64,000 bases of DNA from UBA8828 sp964510855 (GCA_964510855.1 CAZEDB010000001.1:1-64000), one strand, 5' to 3'; shown: positions 43,389-52,398, numbered from the stretch's first letter. Program-made: numbers and translations. The notes: generated by a model not told the origin, from the sequence alone.

Positions 43389-44582
43389 ATGCACCCCTCA
43401 CTCCTGTTTTCTTTCTGTTGCTTGGTTGTTACACAAGTTTCCGCCGCGGTTTGGTCAGGCGCTGGTAACCCAGACAATATTTGGGACCCAGCCAATTGGC
43501 ATCAGGGGACGGCGCCGACTTACGAAGATCCGGTATGGGAAATTTCTGCGGGCCTTACAGCGCGGGTCGATACTGCAACTGCTCCCGCGTGGATTATTAA
43601 ACGTGGTGAAGGCACCTTAGTGTTGGGATCATCGTTACCCGATACGATTAGTTTAGAGGTCGAACAAGGTACGGTGAGTTGGACGGATCCGGTTGCGCTT
43701 GGACACCTCCGTCTTAGCGGGGGCCTACTTGCAGCCGGACAAAGTCTGCAGGTCGGGCTAATGGAAATTGCGGGTGCTACTGATTTAAACTTAGCGACCT
43801 TACCCAATCTCTCAGTTGGAACCCTCCGCGTAGAAAGTACAGGGACGGTAACCTGGTCAGAGAACGTACTCGCCAGCAGTCTAGAAATTGAAGCGGGTCT
43901 GGTTGACTTCACCGATACCCGTGTACCCGCCAGCGTTGCCATCACGCTTAATGGCGGCGAAATGATTGGGGGTATTCTTGAGTCTCAAGTTACTGCCACG
44001 GGTGGAACATTAAGTTCTACGATTTTAGGAAACTTTTATTTAAGAGGCGGCCAAGTAACCGCGAATGGCGCACAAATTTATGGGCAAGTTCTCTTAGAAG
44101 GCGGCATGCTTTCGGGTTATTTGGGTACCATGGGAAGCATTTTTACTGCCTGGTATGGAGGACAAGTTCATATCGCCGGCACCCTTTATATGGAATCGAT
44201 GGGGGCTTTAGGTTTTCCGCTGGAATTTGCTGAGTTAACTCAACCCATCGTCGTTACAGGCGAGTTTAGCTCGTCGATGACAAATGTTTTAGATTTTGGC
44301 TTAGTCGATTGGCGCGACCCTTATTGGGATGAAATTCGTCAATTCACCGTTATCGATGTTTGGGAAGGCGGGGTTGTAAACGCGACCTTTGCTCACGATG
44401 AAACGATAGGGGACGGGCAGGGTTTATGGAGTCGGGCGGATAATACCGAGGGCGACTTAATCATGCGCTGGACCCCACAAGATATCACCCCGGTCCCTGA
44501 AGCGTCTACCACTGGCCTCTTAGCCTTGGCAGCGCTAGCGCTGGTTAGCGTCCGCCGAAAGCGGCACGGAAGGCTTCAATAA
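43389..44582 (+). CDS. PEP-CTERM surface protein with beta-helix-like repeats
   Basis: A 397-residue exported protein. It has a signal peptide (HPSLLFSFCCLVVTQVSAA), then AVWSGAGNPDNIWDPANWHQ, the opening seen in autotransporter-like strand-repeat proteins. A beta-rich body of repeating short strands follows. The C-terminal sorting signal is VPEASTTGLLALAALALVSV then RRKRHG: a PEP-like motif, one membrane helix and a basic tail. PEP-CTERM proteins are cut and anchored by exosortase and are linked to exopolysaccharide loci, which fits the surroundings. The exosortase is not in the window. The 3' end overlaps the convergent aminotransferase by 38 bases. Confidence 0.85.
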   Translation: MHPSLLFSFCCLVVTQVSAAVWSGAGNPDNIWDPANWHQGTAPTYEDPVWEISAGLTARVDTATAPAWIIKRGEGTLVLGSSLPDTISLEVEQGTVSWTDPVALGHLRLSGGLLAAGQSLQVGLMEIAGATDLNLATLPNLSVGTLRVESTGTVTWSENVLASSLEIEAGLVDFTDTRVPASVAITLNGGEMIGGILESQVTATGGTLSSTILGNFYLRGGQVTANGAQIYGQVLLEGGMLSGYLGTMGSIFTAWYGGQVHIAGTLYMESMGALGFPLEFAELTQPIVVTGEFSSSMTNVLDFGLVDWRDPYWDEIRQFTVIDVWEGGVVNATFAHDETIGDGQGLWSRADNTEGDLIMRWTPQDITPVPEASTTGLLALAALALVSVRRKRHGRLQ

Positions 44583-45675
44583 CCCGCTCACGTTCGCCGT
44601 CCGTCATACCTGAACCCGAAGGTAGGCACAAACCTTGGGCAAAGAGCTGATCGCTCACGCCTCGCCCGATGTATTCTGTCGAACGGAAGACGGGCTGAAG
44701 GTGCATGGGCTTCCAGATCGGGCGCGTTTCAATGTCGGCCTTCTCAAGGGCGAGCCGGATACGTTCACGATCAGTGCCGGCTTCCTGCGGGTTAATAGTA
44801 AGACACGAAAGCCAACGTGTCGACTGACCCCAAGGGGCTTCGGGCTGCATTTGCAGTCCAGGCAAATCAGCAAAAGCTTTTTGGTAAGCGGCGAAGTGGG
44901 CCCGGCGGCGCGCCACCTTGGCGTCGAGATTTTCCAATTGGCCACGTCCAATACCCGCACAGACATTACTCAAACGATAGTTATACCCTAGCGTCGTATG
45001 CTCATAGTGCGGAGCAGGGTCGCGGGCTTGAGTTGCAAGATGACGCGCCTGCTGCGCGAGCGCTTTATCATGGGTAACCAACATCCCGCCTCCAGAGGTA
45101 GTAATAATCTTATTCCCGTTAAACGAATGAATCCCGAAGCGCCCCAAGGATCCTGGTGACTTTCCTTGATAGGTGGCCCCAAGGGCCTCGGCAGCATCTT
45201 CAATCAGTGCCACACCATGCTGCTCACAAATTTTAATAATGGGGTTAAGGTTAGCGGCCTGACCATAGAGGTGGGCGACGACTAACCCCCGCGGCGCACG
45301 ACCCGTGCGGGCTTTACGGGTAATAACCTCGGCTAAAATATCAGGATCGGCATTCCAACTTACGGATTCAGAATCAACAAAAACTGGGGTGGCGTTTAAA
45401 TAAGTAATCGGCGCAGCTGAAGCGACAAAGGTGAGTGTGGAGCAAATCACTTCGTCGCCCTGCCCTACCCCAGAGAGACGAAGCGCCAGATGTAAGGCAG
45501 CGGTACCTGAGGCAAGAGCTACCGCATGAGGTGCACCAACCTTAGCCGCAAACTCTCGCTCAAAGGCCTCAAGATTAGGGCCAACTGGAGCCACCCAGTT
45601 GCCTTCAAAGGCTTCCGCAACATACCTGCGCTCGGCAGCACCGATATCGGGAGGAGATAGGTAGATTCGGGCCAT
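44545..45675 (-). CDS. DegT/DnrJ-family sugar aminotransferase (PglE-like)
   Basis: A 376-residue PLP sugar aminotransferase. IYLSPPDIGAAERRYVAEAF, ALASGTAALHLALRLSGVGQ, EVICSTLTFVASAAPITYLN and IEDAAEALGATYQGKSPGSL are family motifs. The Schiff-base lysine (Lys 189) lies in IHSFNGNKIITTSGGGMLV, unlike the His-type homologue at 36487-37659. The C-terminal RPIWKPMHLQPVF is typical of PglE/PseC-like enzymes that make UDP-4-amino-4,6-dideoxy sugars such as bacillosamine precursors. The 4,6-dehydratase and acetyltransferase partners are not in the window. Confidence 0.88.
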   Translation of the reverse strand: MARIYLSPPDIGAAERRYVAEAFEGNWVAPVGPNLEAFEREFAAKVGAPHAVALASGTAALHLALRLSGVGQGDEVICSTLTFVASAAPITYLNATPVFVDSESVSWNADPDILAEVITRKARTGRAPRGLVVAHLYGQAANLNPIIKICEQHGVALIEDAAEALGATYQGKSPGSLGRFGIHSFNGNKIITTSGGGMLVTHDKALAQQARHLATQARDPAPHYEHTTLGYNYRLSNVCAGIGRGQLENLDAKVARRRAHFAAYQKAFADLPGLQMQPEAPWGQSTRWLSCLTINPQEAGTDRERIRLALEKADIETRPIWKPMHLQPVFRSTEYIGRGVSDQLFAQGLCLPSGSGMTDGERERVIEAFRAAFGGR

Positions 45676-45722
45676 CTGTATTCAGCGTGGCGAGGCAAGC
45701 GGACTGGGGCAATCCGAGACCT

Positions 45723-45875
45723 TCAACGCCCGATTTTACGGGGCTTTTCCCCACAGCCACAGCCAGAACCGCAACCAGCTGAGGGTTCTTTTTTAAGGCT
45801 TTTCATCAGCCTTACGAGCAACCACCCCGAAGCTAAACCCACGAGTAAAAAGGTGAAAATAAGATCTAGGTTCAT
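45723..45875 (-). CDS. FeoB-associated Cys-rich membrane protein
   Basis: A 50-residue protein. It has one N-terminal membrane helix (LDLIFTFLLVGLASGWLLVR), a short basic linker and a Cys/Gly cluster (AGCGSGCGCG) before a basic tail. Small proteins of this layout are regularly found after feoB and may help move or sense ferrous iron, like FeoC-type partners. Its ATG overlaps the feoB TGA by 4 bases (ATGA), so it is the third cistron of the feo operon. It is easily missed because of its size. Confidence 0.8.
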   Translation of the reverse strand: MNLDLIFTFLLVGLASGWLLVRLMKSLKKEPSAGCGSGCGCGEKPRKIGR

Positions 45876-48022
45876 AGCAGGGCGGTGCCGAGTTGATAAA
45901 CGCTAACCGCCGCTAACCAAGCTAGCGTAGTCATTAGGAAGAAGGACGCGGCGGCCCATTTCCAACCGCCCGACTCTTGTGCCAGCGTCGCCACGGTTGA
46001 GCCACACTGGGAACACAGGGCAAAGAAAACCATCAAGGCAAGAATAGTGGGGAGCGTAAAAATAGGCGTGCCGGCGCGAGGGCCCTCATTCCAGGTAGCG
46101 GCGCGCATCGCATCGCGTAAGTGTGCACTGTCAGCCCCAACTTCTTCACCTAAGGCATAGGTTATACCTAAAGTAGAAACAATTACTTCACGTGCTGGGA
46201 ACGAAGCTAGTACCCCTACGGTAAGCTTCCAGTCAAAGCCTGCGGGATCAAAGGCAGGCTGAAGTCCCTTCCCCATCCGACCCATCCAGGAATTTTCTAC
46301 CAGTGCCGCTTGGGCTAAAGCATCTGCGCGCTCAACCGTTTCACCTGAAGCCAGCGCTTGGTTTTTAATTTCAGCGGATTTTTCTAAATCTCGCGGGAAG
46401 TAAGAAAGCACCCAGATAATAATCGTGAGCGCAAAAATAACTGTGCCCGCTTTACGAATAAACTCGGCCACGCTTTGCCAAACGCGCCATAAAACGTCGC
46501 GCATCTTAGGTAGTTGATAGCGCGGTAGCTCGAGTACAAAAGGTGCGGGCCGTACTTTTAAAACCACCCGGGTTAAAATAAAAGTAACAGGGACGGCTAC
46601 GAGGAGACCGACTAAGTGCATCCCTACCATCGCTACCGATTCCCAGCCCGAACCATACCAAGGCCCGATGAAAGCGGAGCACATCAAAGCGTATACTGGG
46701 AACCGCGCCGAACAACTCATGAAGGGTACGGCGAAGGCGGTAGCGAGACGGGCTCTTGGATCTTCAATGGTACGCGTCGCTAAAATACCAGGAATAGCAC
46801 AGGCATAGCCTGAGAGCAGGGGTACGAAACTTTTTCCATTCAATCCACACCAACCAAAGAGGCGGTCCATGATAAAGGCTGCCCGCGCCATATAGCCGCT
46901 ATCCTCTAAGATGCCGACTAAGAGAAAGAGGAAGGCAATCTGGGGGAGAAATACGAGAAACGCCCCGACCCCGCCGATAATACCGTCGGTTACCAAACTT
47001 TGGAATACCGGCATCGCTTCTAAGGAGGGTGCGACGGCACCACGCGCCCAATCCACTGCCCATTGGATGCCTTCCATGGGTAACTTAGCTAAGGCAAATA
47101 CCGTCCAAAAAATTCCCAACATGATAACGGCAAAAAAGACCGGCCCGAGCGCCCGATGCAGCAGAAGTTTATCGACGGCTGCGGTCCGTGTTGGTTTAGA
47201 GGAACCGCGCACGACCCCTTCAAGATCAATACGTAGGCGCGCATAGTGCACGAGAGGTTCGGCTGCGGGCGGGTTCATACCCGCGCGGCGAATACGCTCT
47301 CGGGCAGCTTTTAAGACGGGCGTGCGAGCCTGCTCACTCCAACCCAAGGATTCCGCAACCGTAGGTGCTACATCAAAGAGGAGTCGCTGGGCGAGCGCCT
47401 CGGGAACAGGTCGACCCGTGTCACGGGTAGCTAGGGTAGCAACTTCCTTCACCGCAGAAGCCACGACCTCGGGCCATGCCACACGACGAAGCCGATCCGT
47501 ACTTTTTAAGGTATCGGCTATTAAACGACGTACTTCAGCTAAACCTTCGCCACGCCATGCCGAAACTAACGCAATGGAAATACCGAAGCGCTCGGCAAGT
47601 TTATCGACATCGATTTCAATACCTCGGTCACGCGCCACGTCGGCCTGATTAATAACTAGAACCGCTGGCAGACCGAGTTCAGCAATTTGCGAAACGAGAA
47701 AACAATTTCTTAAAAGATTAGTAGCATCACAAACCATCAGCACCGCATCGGGTGCGGGCATGCCTTGGTAACGACCAAGAAGGACGTCGATCACCACTTG
47801 TTCGTCGGGCGAAATCGCCGCCAGCGAATAAAGTCCAGGTAAGTCGATGAGCTCGACGAGTTGGCCTCCGCCTAAATCACAAGTGCCCGATTTACGTGAA
47901 ACGGTTACCCCTGGGTAATTGCCCACGCGCTGGCGTAAGCCAGTAAGCGCATTAAAAAGGGTGGACTTACCCGTGTTGGGATTTCCCACCACCGCAATAC
48001 GGGGTAATGCAGAAGCACTCAT
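45872..48022 (-). CDS. feoB: Ferrous iron transporter B
   Basis: A 716-residue inner-membrane Fe(II) transporter. The N-terminal G domain has PRIAVVGNPNTGKSTLFNAL (G1), DLPGLYSL (G3) and VINQADVARDRG (G4 variant NQAD). The membrane part has the gate-like motifs LVGILEDSGYMARAAFIMDR, PLLSGYACAIPGILATRTIE and VPFMSCSARFPVYALM, then a second half with FPAREVIVSTLGITYAL. I chose ATG at 48022, which overlaps the feoA stop (ATGA); the upstream reading to 48100 is antisense-like and adds no family sequence. It is the transport core of the operon. Confidence 0.95.
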   Translation of the reverse strand: MSASALPRIAVVGNPNTGKSTLFNALTGLRQRVGNYPGVTVSRKSGTCDLGGGQLVELIDLPGLYSLAAISPDEQVVIDVLLGRYQGMPAPDAVLMVCDATNLLRNCFLVSQIAELGLPAVLVINQADVARDRGIEIDVDKLAERFGISIALVSAWRGEGLAEVRRLIADTLKSTDRLRRVAWPEVVASAVKEVATLATRDTGRPVPEALAQRLLFDVAPTVAESLGWSEQARTPVLKAARERIRRAGMNPPAAEPLVHYARLRIDLEGVVRGSSKPTRTAAVDKLLLHRALGPVFFAVIMLGIFWTVFALAKLPMEGIQWAVDWARGAVAPSLEAMPVFQSLVTDGIIGGVGAFLVFLPQIAFLFLLVGILEDSGYMARAAFIMDRLFGWCGLNGKSFVPLLSGYACAIPGILATRTIEDPRARLATAFAVPFMSCSARFPVYALMCSAFIGPWYGSGWESVAMVGMHLVGLLVAVPVTFILTRVVLKVRPAPFVLELPRYQLPKMRDVLWRVWQSVAEFIRKAGTVIFALTIIIWVLSYFPRDLEKSAEIKNQALASGETVERADALAQAALVENSWMGRMGKGLQPAFDPAGFDWKLTVGVLASFPAREVIVSTLGITYALGEEVGADSAHLRDAMRAATWNEGPRAGTPIFTLPTILALMVFFALCSQCGSTVATLAQESGGWKWAAASFFLMTTLAWLAAVSVYQLGTALL

Positions 48023-48279
48023 GGCTGGGGTGGACGGGGGATAGGACAATCCGCAGCCACATCGACCCAGATCTCCGCCGCCTCTTGTAAGCGCAGACAA
48101 ATTTCTACCCCGTTGAAACGGAACTCCACTGGGTCACCTAAAGGGGCGCGACGGATAACGGTAACGATCATACCGGGGATAAGGCCCAAGGCCATCAGGC
48201 GCTGGTCAACTGGGCGCTCGCTGTTAAGCGAGACCAGTTTCCCGGATTGGCCGGGCATGAGTTGAGAAAGCGAGACCAC
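48019..48279 (-). CDS. feoA: Ferrous iron transport protein A
   Basis: An 86-residue SH3-like cytoplasmic protein needed for FeoB activity. MVSLSQLMPGQSGKLVSLNS and RLMALGLIPGMIVTVIRRAP are family hallmarks, ending with VEFRFNGVEICLRLQEAAEI. GTG at 48279 gives the normal N-terminus; ATG at 48258 is an alternative. It is the first cistron of feoA-feoB-Cys-rich protein. A perfect 17-bp dyad lies just upstream. Confidence 0.92.
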   Translation of the reverse strand: MVSLSQLMPGQSGKLVSLNSERPVDQRLMALGLIPGMIVTVIRRAPLGDPVEFRFNGVEICLRLQEAAEIWVDVAADCPIPRPPQP

Positions 48280-48284
48280 GCTAA

Positions 48285-48301
48285 TTGAGATTCAATCTCA
48301 A
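48285..48301. promoter_or_regulatory. Fur-like operator of the feo operon
   Basis: TTGAGATTCAATCTCAA is a perfect 8-1-8 palindrome, 5 bases before the feoA GTG. Its core TGAGATT-C-AATCTCA has the 7-1-7 form of Fur-family boxes, though the bases differ from the E. coli consensus. Binding here would block transcription or translation start of feoA. A TTGACT at 48327-48322 (minus) could be a -35 element. The regulator gene is not in the window. Confidence 0.72.
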
Positions 48302-48381
48302 CTTGTGACCTGTTTGAAAGAAGTCAATGCGTACCGACCTTGCCCTTGCTACAAAAGGTCGGGCTCGCCGAGGGTATCTCC

Positions 48382-49896
48382 ATGCAGTCCCGGCCCCTGG
48401 TAAAACCTGACCCTGCCCCGCACGTTCCTGAGGTGATCGATACGGCGGGTATCGGCGGCCACCCCAAGGGGTTAAGTAACCTCTTCTTCGCCGAGATGTG
48501 GGAGCGTTTTTCGTTCTATGGCATGCGCGCCATTTTGATGATCTTTATGGTCACATCGGTGGATCAAGGCGGACTTGGCTTCGATCAAACCAATGCCGCC
48601 TGGGTTTATGGTAATTACACCATGGCCTGCTACCTCCTTTGTATTTTGGGTGGTTACCTAGCGGATAATTTTGTCGGGGCTAAACGGACGGTAGCTGTCG
48701 GGGGTCTTATCATTACCTGTGGTCACTATATTTTAGCCATCGATGCTCTGCCGGCTTTTTACAGCGGCCTCGCTTTGGTCGCAATAGGTACGGGCTTACT
48801 TAAACCTAATATCAGTACCTTAGTGGGCGGACTCTACTCTCCGAATGATCGCCGTCGCGACGCAGGGTTCTCGCTCTTTTACATGGGGATTAATTTAGGG
48901 GCCTTCATGTCGCCCCTGATCACAGGCTGGCTGGCACAAAGCGAAACCTTCCGGTCCCTACTCACTAGTTGGGGGCTTAATCCAAACAGTAGCTGGCATT
49001 GGGGTTTTGGCGCCGCTGCTCTGGGTATGACCGCAGGGATGATTATTTACCTACGACGACTTTCATGGCTGGGCACCATCGGCGAACCCCCAACAAAAGA
49101 CTCACCGCGGCCATGGGGACAACTTCTGGTCGTCACTACCACCACCTTGTTGCTTTTAGTATTAATCGGTAATGCAGAAGCTTGGCCTTGGGCTCCTTGG
49201 GCGGTTGCTGGAGTGGGCATCATTAAATTTGCCCATCTAACGTCATTACTTCGGCCCACTGAACGGCCGCGCATGGGAGCTATTATCGTCTTCTTTACCT
49301 CAGCGGTAGCCTTTTGGGCGCTATTTGAACAAGCAGGCTCTACCTTAGCACTCTTTGCCGAACAACTCACCCACAACGAAGTAGGGGGCGTAGGATTTCC
49401 CTCTTCATGGTTCCAATCGGCCAATGCTTTATTCGTCTTACTCCTCGCACCAATCTTTGCCTGGGCTTGGGTAAAATTAGGTGACTATGAACCGTCCGTG
49501 CCAGTGAAATTTGCGCTCGGCCTATTTTTCCTTGGGCTGTCTTTCATCCTCATGGTGCCAGCAGCGCAGGCAACAATCGACGGTCGCGTAAGCCCGCTGT
49601 GGTTACTGGGTGTCTACTTTTTACAGACGATTGGAGAGATGTGCTTAAGTCCAGTCGGGCTTAGCACCATGACTAAACTCGCTCCCGCCCGCCTAGGCGG
49701 CATGGTGATGGGCATTTGGTTCTTAGCGGGCGCTTTAGGAAACAAATTAGCCGGCTCACTTGCCGCAGGTTACACCGGAACCGATGCGGAGCAGTTAGCG
49801 AACTTCTTCCTTAATCAGGGATTAGTGGTGGGTGGCCTAACAGTCGCCCTGTTCGCGATTGCACCTTGGGTGCACAGATTGATGGACCGAAAGTAA
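48382..49896 (+). CDS. POT-family proton-coupled peptide transporter
   Basis: A 504-residue MFS transporter of the POT/PTR2 type, bringing in di- and tripeptides with protons. The ExxER proton motif is FFAEMWERFSFYGMRAILMI. PTR2 signatures IGTGLLKPNISTLVGGLY and DAGFSLFYMGINLGAFMSPL follow, and FLQTIGEMCLSPVGLSTMTK is in the C-terminal half. About 14 membrane helices are present. ATG at 48382 has GAGGG 7 bases upstream; a TTG at 48340 is possible. It is divergent from feoA and could share its control region. Confidence 0.92.
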   Translation: MQSRPLVKPDPAPHVPEVIDTAGIGGHPKGLSNLFFAEMWERFSFYGMRAILMIFMVTSVDQGGLGFDQTNAAWVYGNYTMACYLLCILGGYLADNFVGAKRTVAVGGLIITCGHYILAIDALPAFYSGLALVAIGTGLLKPNISTLVGGLYSPNDRRRDAGFSLFYMGINLGAFMSPLITGWLAQSETFRSLLTSWGLNPNSSWHWGFGAAALGMTAGMIIYLRRLSWLGTIGEPPTKDSPRPWGQLLVVTTTTLLLLVLIGNAEAWPWAPWAVAGVGIIKFAHLTSLLRPTERPRMGAIIVFFTSAVAFWALFEQAGSTLALFAEQLTHNEVGGVGFPSSWFQSANALFVLLLAPIFAWAWVKLGDYEPSVPVKFALGLFFLGLSFILMVPAAQATIDGRVSPLWLLGVYFLQTIGEMCLSPVGLSTMTKLAPARLGGMVMGIWFLAGALGNKLAGSLAAGYTGTDAEQLANFFLNQGLVVGGLTVALFAIAPWVHRLMDRK

Positions 49897-49986
49897 ACCT
49901 CGTGAAACCAGCAGATGCGTAGGATTTATGAAGTCCTTACCCAAGCTGTTTACTTTAAGATAGACTTGCAGGCGCATTAAATAAAA

Positions 49987-50006
49987 AGCCCCGGCACACC
50001 GGGGCT
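49987..50006. terminator. Bidirectional rho-independent terminator
   Basis: AGCCCCGG-CACA-CCGGGGCT, an 8-bp stem with TTTCT on the plus side and a TTTTTAT tract on the minus side. It serves the POT transporter (plus) and the PEP-CTERM gene (minus), whose stops lie 91 and 24 bases away. Confidence 0.9.
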
Positions 50007-50029
50007 TTCTAAAATCCTTTAAATCTTAC

Positions 50030-50698
50030 TTACTTCTTTGCACGACGGCGGATGGCAGTTCCCGCGAGGACCAATCCACCGAGGATTAAACCATAAGTGG
50101 AGGGTTCGGGAACGGCGGTTCCAACGATTAGAACGTTGTCGTAGTTCTTGTACGGGTTGGTCAAAACCCAGGTGCCTGCGTTGAAATTTTCGAAGGCCAA
50201 TCCGCTCAAGAACGATCCGCTGGTTGGCCCTGAAAGTACGAGTTGTTGACCGCTGGTAGCGTTGACTTCGGTCTGTAAACGCCACATCACATAACCTACG
50301 CCATTACCGCCAAATAGCGTAATTTTTTCAAATGTACTGCTCTGATTAGTCGTGGTATTGGTCAAGACCAACCCAGTATTGAGGCCAGTGACATCAGCCA
50401 GCGGATTATCTAAGGCAGCCCCAGCAGTACCGGTCACCACATCCAATCCAAAAGAGGCGTTTCCAGAGCCAAAAGGTACGCTAAAAATTGACCAAGTCGA
50501 GTACTCCCCAACCTCCGGGGAGTAAGTTGGTGTACCAGTGTAGCTCCAAGAAAAACGCGTGTCTGCGCCGCCATTCTCAGAACTTAGGGTAGTTGTGAAC
50601 GCGGGCGTCTGCGCACGAGCAACGGTAATCGAGAACGTGAGAACGGCAGGCAGAACTAGAGCATGCATGGGCAAAGTAGTAATTTTCACTCTATTCAA
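50030..50698 (-). CDS. PEP-CTERM protein
   Basis: A 222-residue exported protein. A signal peptide (MHALVLPAVLTFSITVARA, starting at the second Met) is followed by a Thr/Ser/Gly-rich beta body of about 160 residues. The sorting signal is AVPEPSTYGLILGGLVLAGT then AIRRRAKK, with the exact VPEPST motif, one hydrophobic helix and a basic end. It is presumably processed by an exosortase encoded elsewhere. The function of the mature part is unknown; it is unrelated to the strand-repeat PEP-CTERM protein at 43389-44582. Confidence 0.88.
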   Translation of the reverse strand: MNRVKITTLPMHALVLPAVLTFSITVARAQTPAFTTTLSSENGGADTRFSWSYTGTPTYSPEVGEYSTWSIFSVPFGSGNASFGLDVVTGTAGAALDNPLADVTGLNTGLVLTNTTTNQSSTFEKITLFGGNGVGYVMWRLQTEVNATSGQQLVLSGPTSGSFLSGLAFENFNAGTWVLTNPYKNYDNVLIVGTAVPEPSTYGLILGGLVLAGTAIRRRAKK

Positions 50699-50759
50699 GT
50701 CAAGTTACATAACCCGAGAAGCAGTACGTACCTATGCCTTGAGAGAATATACAGAGATA

Positions 50760-51527
50760 TTATGCAACAACCTGAAGCTTAACTGACACTGGACAATGGT
50801 CTGAGCCCTTAACCTCAGCATGAATACGTGGATTAGACCATGCACCGTCTAGACTTTCGGAGGCGAGGATGTAGTCGAGTCGCCAACCAATATTTCTTTC
50901 TCGTGCCTGCATGCGATAGGTCCACCACGAGTAGGCTCCGGTTTTCGCAGGATAATGGGACCGGAAAGTGTCTGTAAGATTTAACTCACTCAAGGTTATG
51001 CCGAGCGAGTTGCGTTCTTCTTCGGTAAAACCCGCATTGCGCTGATTAGCTTGGGGATGGGCTAAATCAATCGGCGCATGGGCGCAGTTAAGATCCCCAC
51101 AAACTAAGTAAGGTTTCCCTTGCGTAAGGGTGCCGAGGTGACGGCGAAAATCTTCATCCCACTTCAAGCGATAATCGAGTCGGGTTAATTCACGCTGAGC
51201 GTTAGGTACATAAGCCGAAACGACCCAGAAGTCCTTGAACTCAGCCGCTAATACCCTGCCCTCGCGCGGATGGTCGCCAGGAAAATCCGCTACCACCTGA
51301 CGTGGGGCGACGCGTGAAAGGATAGCTGTGCCTGAGTAGCCTTTTTTATCGGCTTCGTGCCATGCAGTATGGGCGAAGCCTAAATCAAGTGCTTGGGCCT
51401 TAACCGTTTCACACTTAGTTTCTTGGAGGCACAAAATATCCGGCGTAGCTTCGGTGATAAAGGTCGCCAAGCCTTTGCCGAGCGCCGAGCGCACACCATT
51501 CACATTCCAAGAAACTAGGAGGGGCAT
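50760..51527 (-). CDS. xth: Exodeoxyribonuclease III (AP endonuclease)
   Basis: A 255-residue EEP-fold nuclease that cuts DNA at abasic sites and trims 3' ends in base excision repair. SWNVNGVRSALGKGLATFIT, DILCLQETKCETVKAQALDL (metal Glu), YSGTAILSRVAPRQVVADFP, YVPNAQRELTRLDYRLKWDE, VCGDLNCAHAPIDLAHPQAN, and the C-terminal IGWRLDYILASESL with GSDHCPVSVKL are all present. The length is normal. Confidence 0.95.
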   Translation of the reverse strand: MPLLVSWNVNGVRSALGKGLATFITEATPDILCLQETKCETVKAQALDLGFAHTAWHEADKKGYSGTAILSRVAPRQVVADFPGDHPREGRVLAAEFKDFWVVSAYVPNAQRELTRLDYRLKWDEDFRRHLGTLTQGKPYLVCGDLNCAHAPIDLAHPQANQRNAGFTEEERNSLGITLSELNLTDTFRSHYPAKTGAYSWWTYRMQARERNIGWRLDYILASESLDGAWSNPRIHAEVKGSDHCPVSVKLQVVA

Positions 51528-51583
51528 AGGTTACTCGAAACAAAGCATCGCTGAACCTTGCTGAGATGATTCCTGAGAAAGTC

Positions 51584-52390
51584 TTAACGTTTCTCAGGCG
51601 TGCCGAAGAGCGTACGCATGCGGCGATCGAGATCGTCGTCGGGCTGTGGCGAAGTTGTTGGCGTATCACTTGGCCGCTTAGGCTCAGCGCGGGGGGCAGG
51701 TGTAGGCGCGGGAGGTGCAGGAGGGGGAACAAGGCGAGGCTTGCCTGATATCTCTACAAGGCGGGCACGCGCTTGGGTCTCTAAGTCTGTAACTTTGTGA
51801 TCAACGATGAACTTAGCGCCTTTGGCACGAACCTCAACCGTACCATCTCCAAAGACTTTACTTACTTGGAGGCGCTCACCTGCAGCTAAGGGCAATTCAC
51901 CAATCACCTCCGTGCCTTGAAGAATTTGGGCATCGATCGCCTTACTCAGCGTAATAACCAAAGGCCAAGCGGCAGGCTTAATGCAGAGCTCAGCAAAATC
52001 GACCGGGGTTAAATCGGCCGGCGATACTTCAGGAGGGGTCGTTACCACTGGAGTGGGTTCGGGATTGGCAGGCTGAGGCGCTGGCTCAGGAACTTGGGTT
52101 ACAGGTTCAGGCTCTTCTTCGACCAGTTGCTGGGGCTTGGGTGCCTCAGCAACCGGGGCGGGCGCAGGCGCGGGAGGGGCGATTGGCGTAGTACGACCAA
52201 AAAGGTTGGAGTTGTCGGGCGGCTGAACGGGCTCAGGCACAACCTGCACTTGGGCGGAAGGGGTGCTGGACGGCTTAGGCGCATTCGCCAAGCGCACGTT
52301 CTCTTGCTGCTTCACCCAGAGCAACGAGCCGAGGATGCCGAGCGTAGCTCCCAGCAGGACGAGAAGCGTGCTTTTAATCAAAGATACCAT
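51584..52390 (-). CDS. Proline-rich membrane-anchored protein of unknown function
   Basis: A 268-residue protein I do not recognise. It has one N-terminal membrane helix (LIKSTLLVLLGATLGILGSL) and a Pro/Ala/Glu/Val-rich low-complexity linker at about 35-130. A folded segment follows at about 130-215 (AWPLVITLSKAIDAQILQGT, ERLQVSKVFGDGTVEVRAKG), then a second Pro-rich tail. The small folded part looks beta-rich and may be SH3-like. The layout suits a periplasmic spacer protein. It follows guaB by 8 bases on the same strand. Confidence 0.6.
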   Translation of the reverse strand: MVSLIKSTLLVLLGATLGILGSLLWVKQQENVRLANAPKPSSTPSAQVQVVPEPVQPPDNSNLFGRTTPIAPPAPAPAPVAEAPKPQQLVEEEPEPVTQVPEPAPQPANPEPTPVVTTPPEVSPADLTPVDFAELCIKPAAWPLVITLSKAIDAQILQGTEVIGELPLAAGERLQVSKVFGDGTVEVRAKGAKFIVDHKVTDLETQARARLVEISGKPRLVPPPAPPAPTPAPRAEPKRPSDTPTTSPQPDDDLDRRMRTLFGTPEKR

Positions 52391-52398
52391 AGAAAGGT

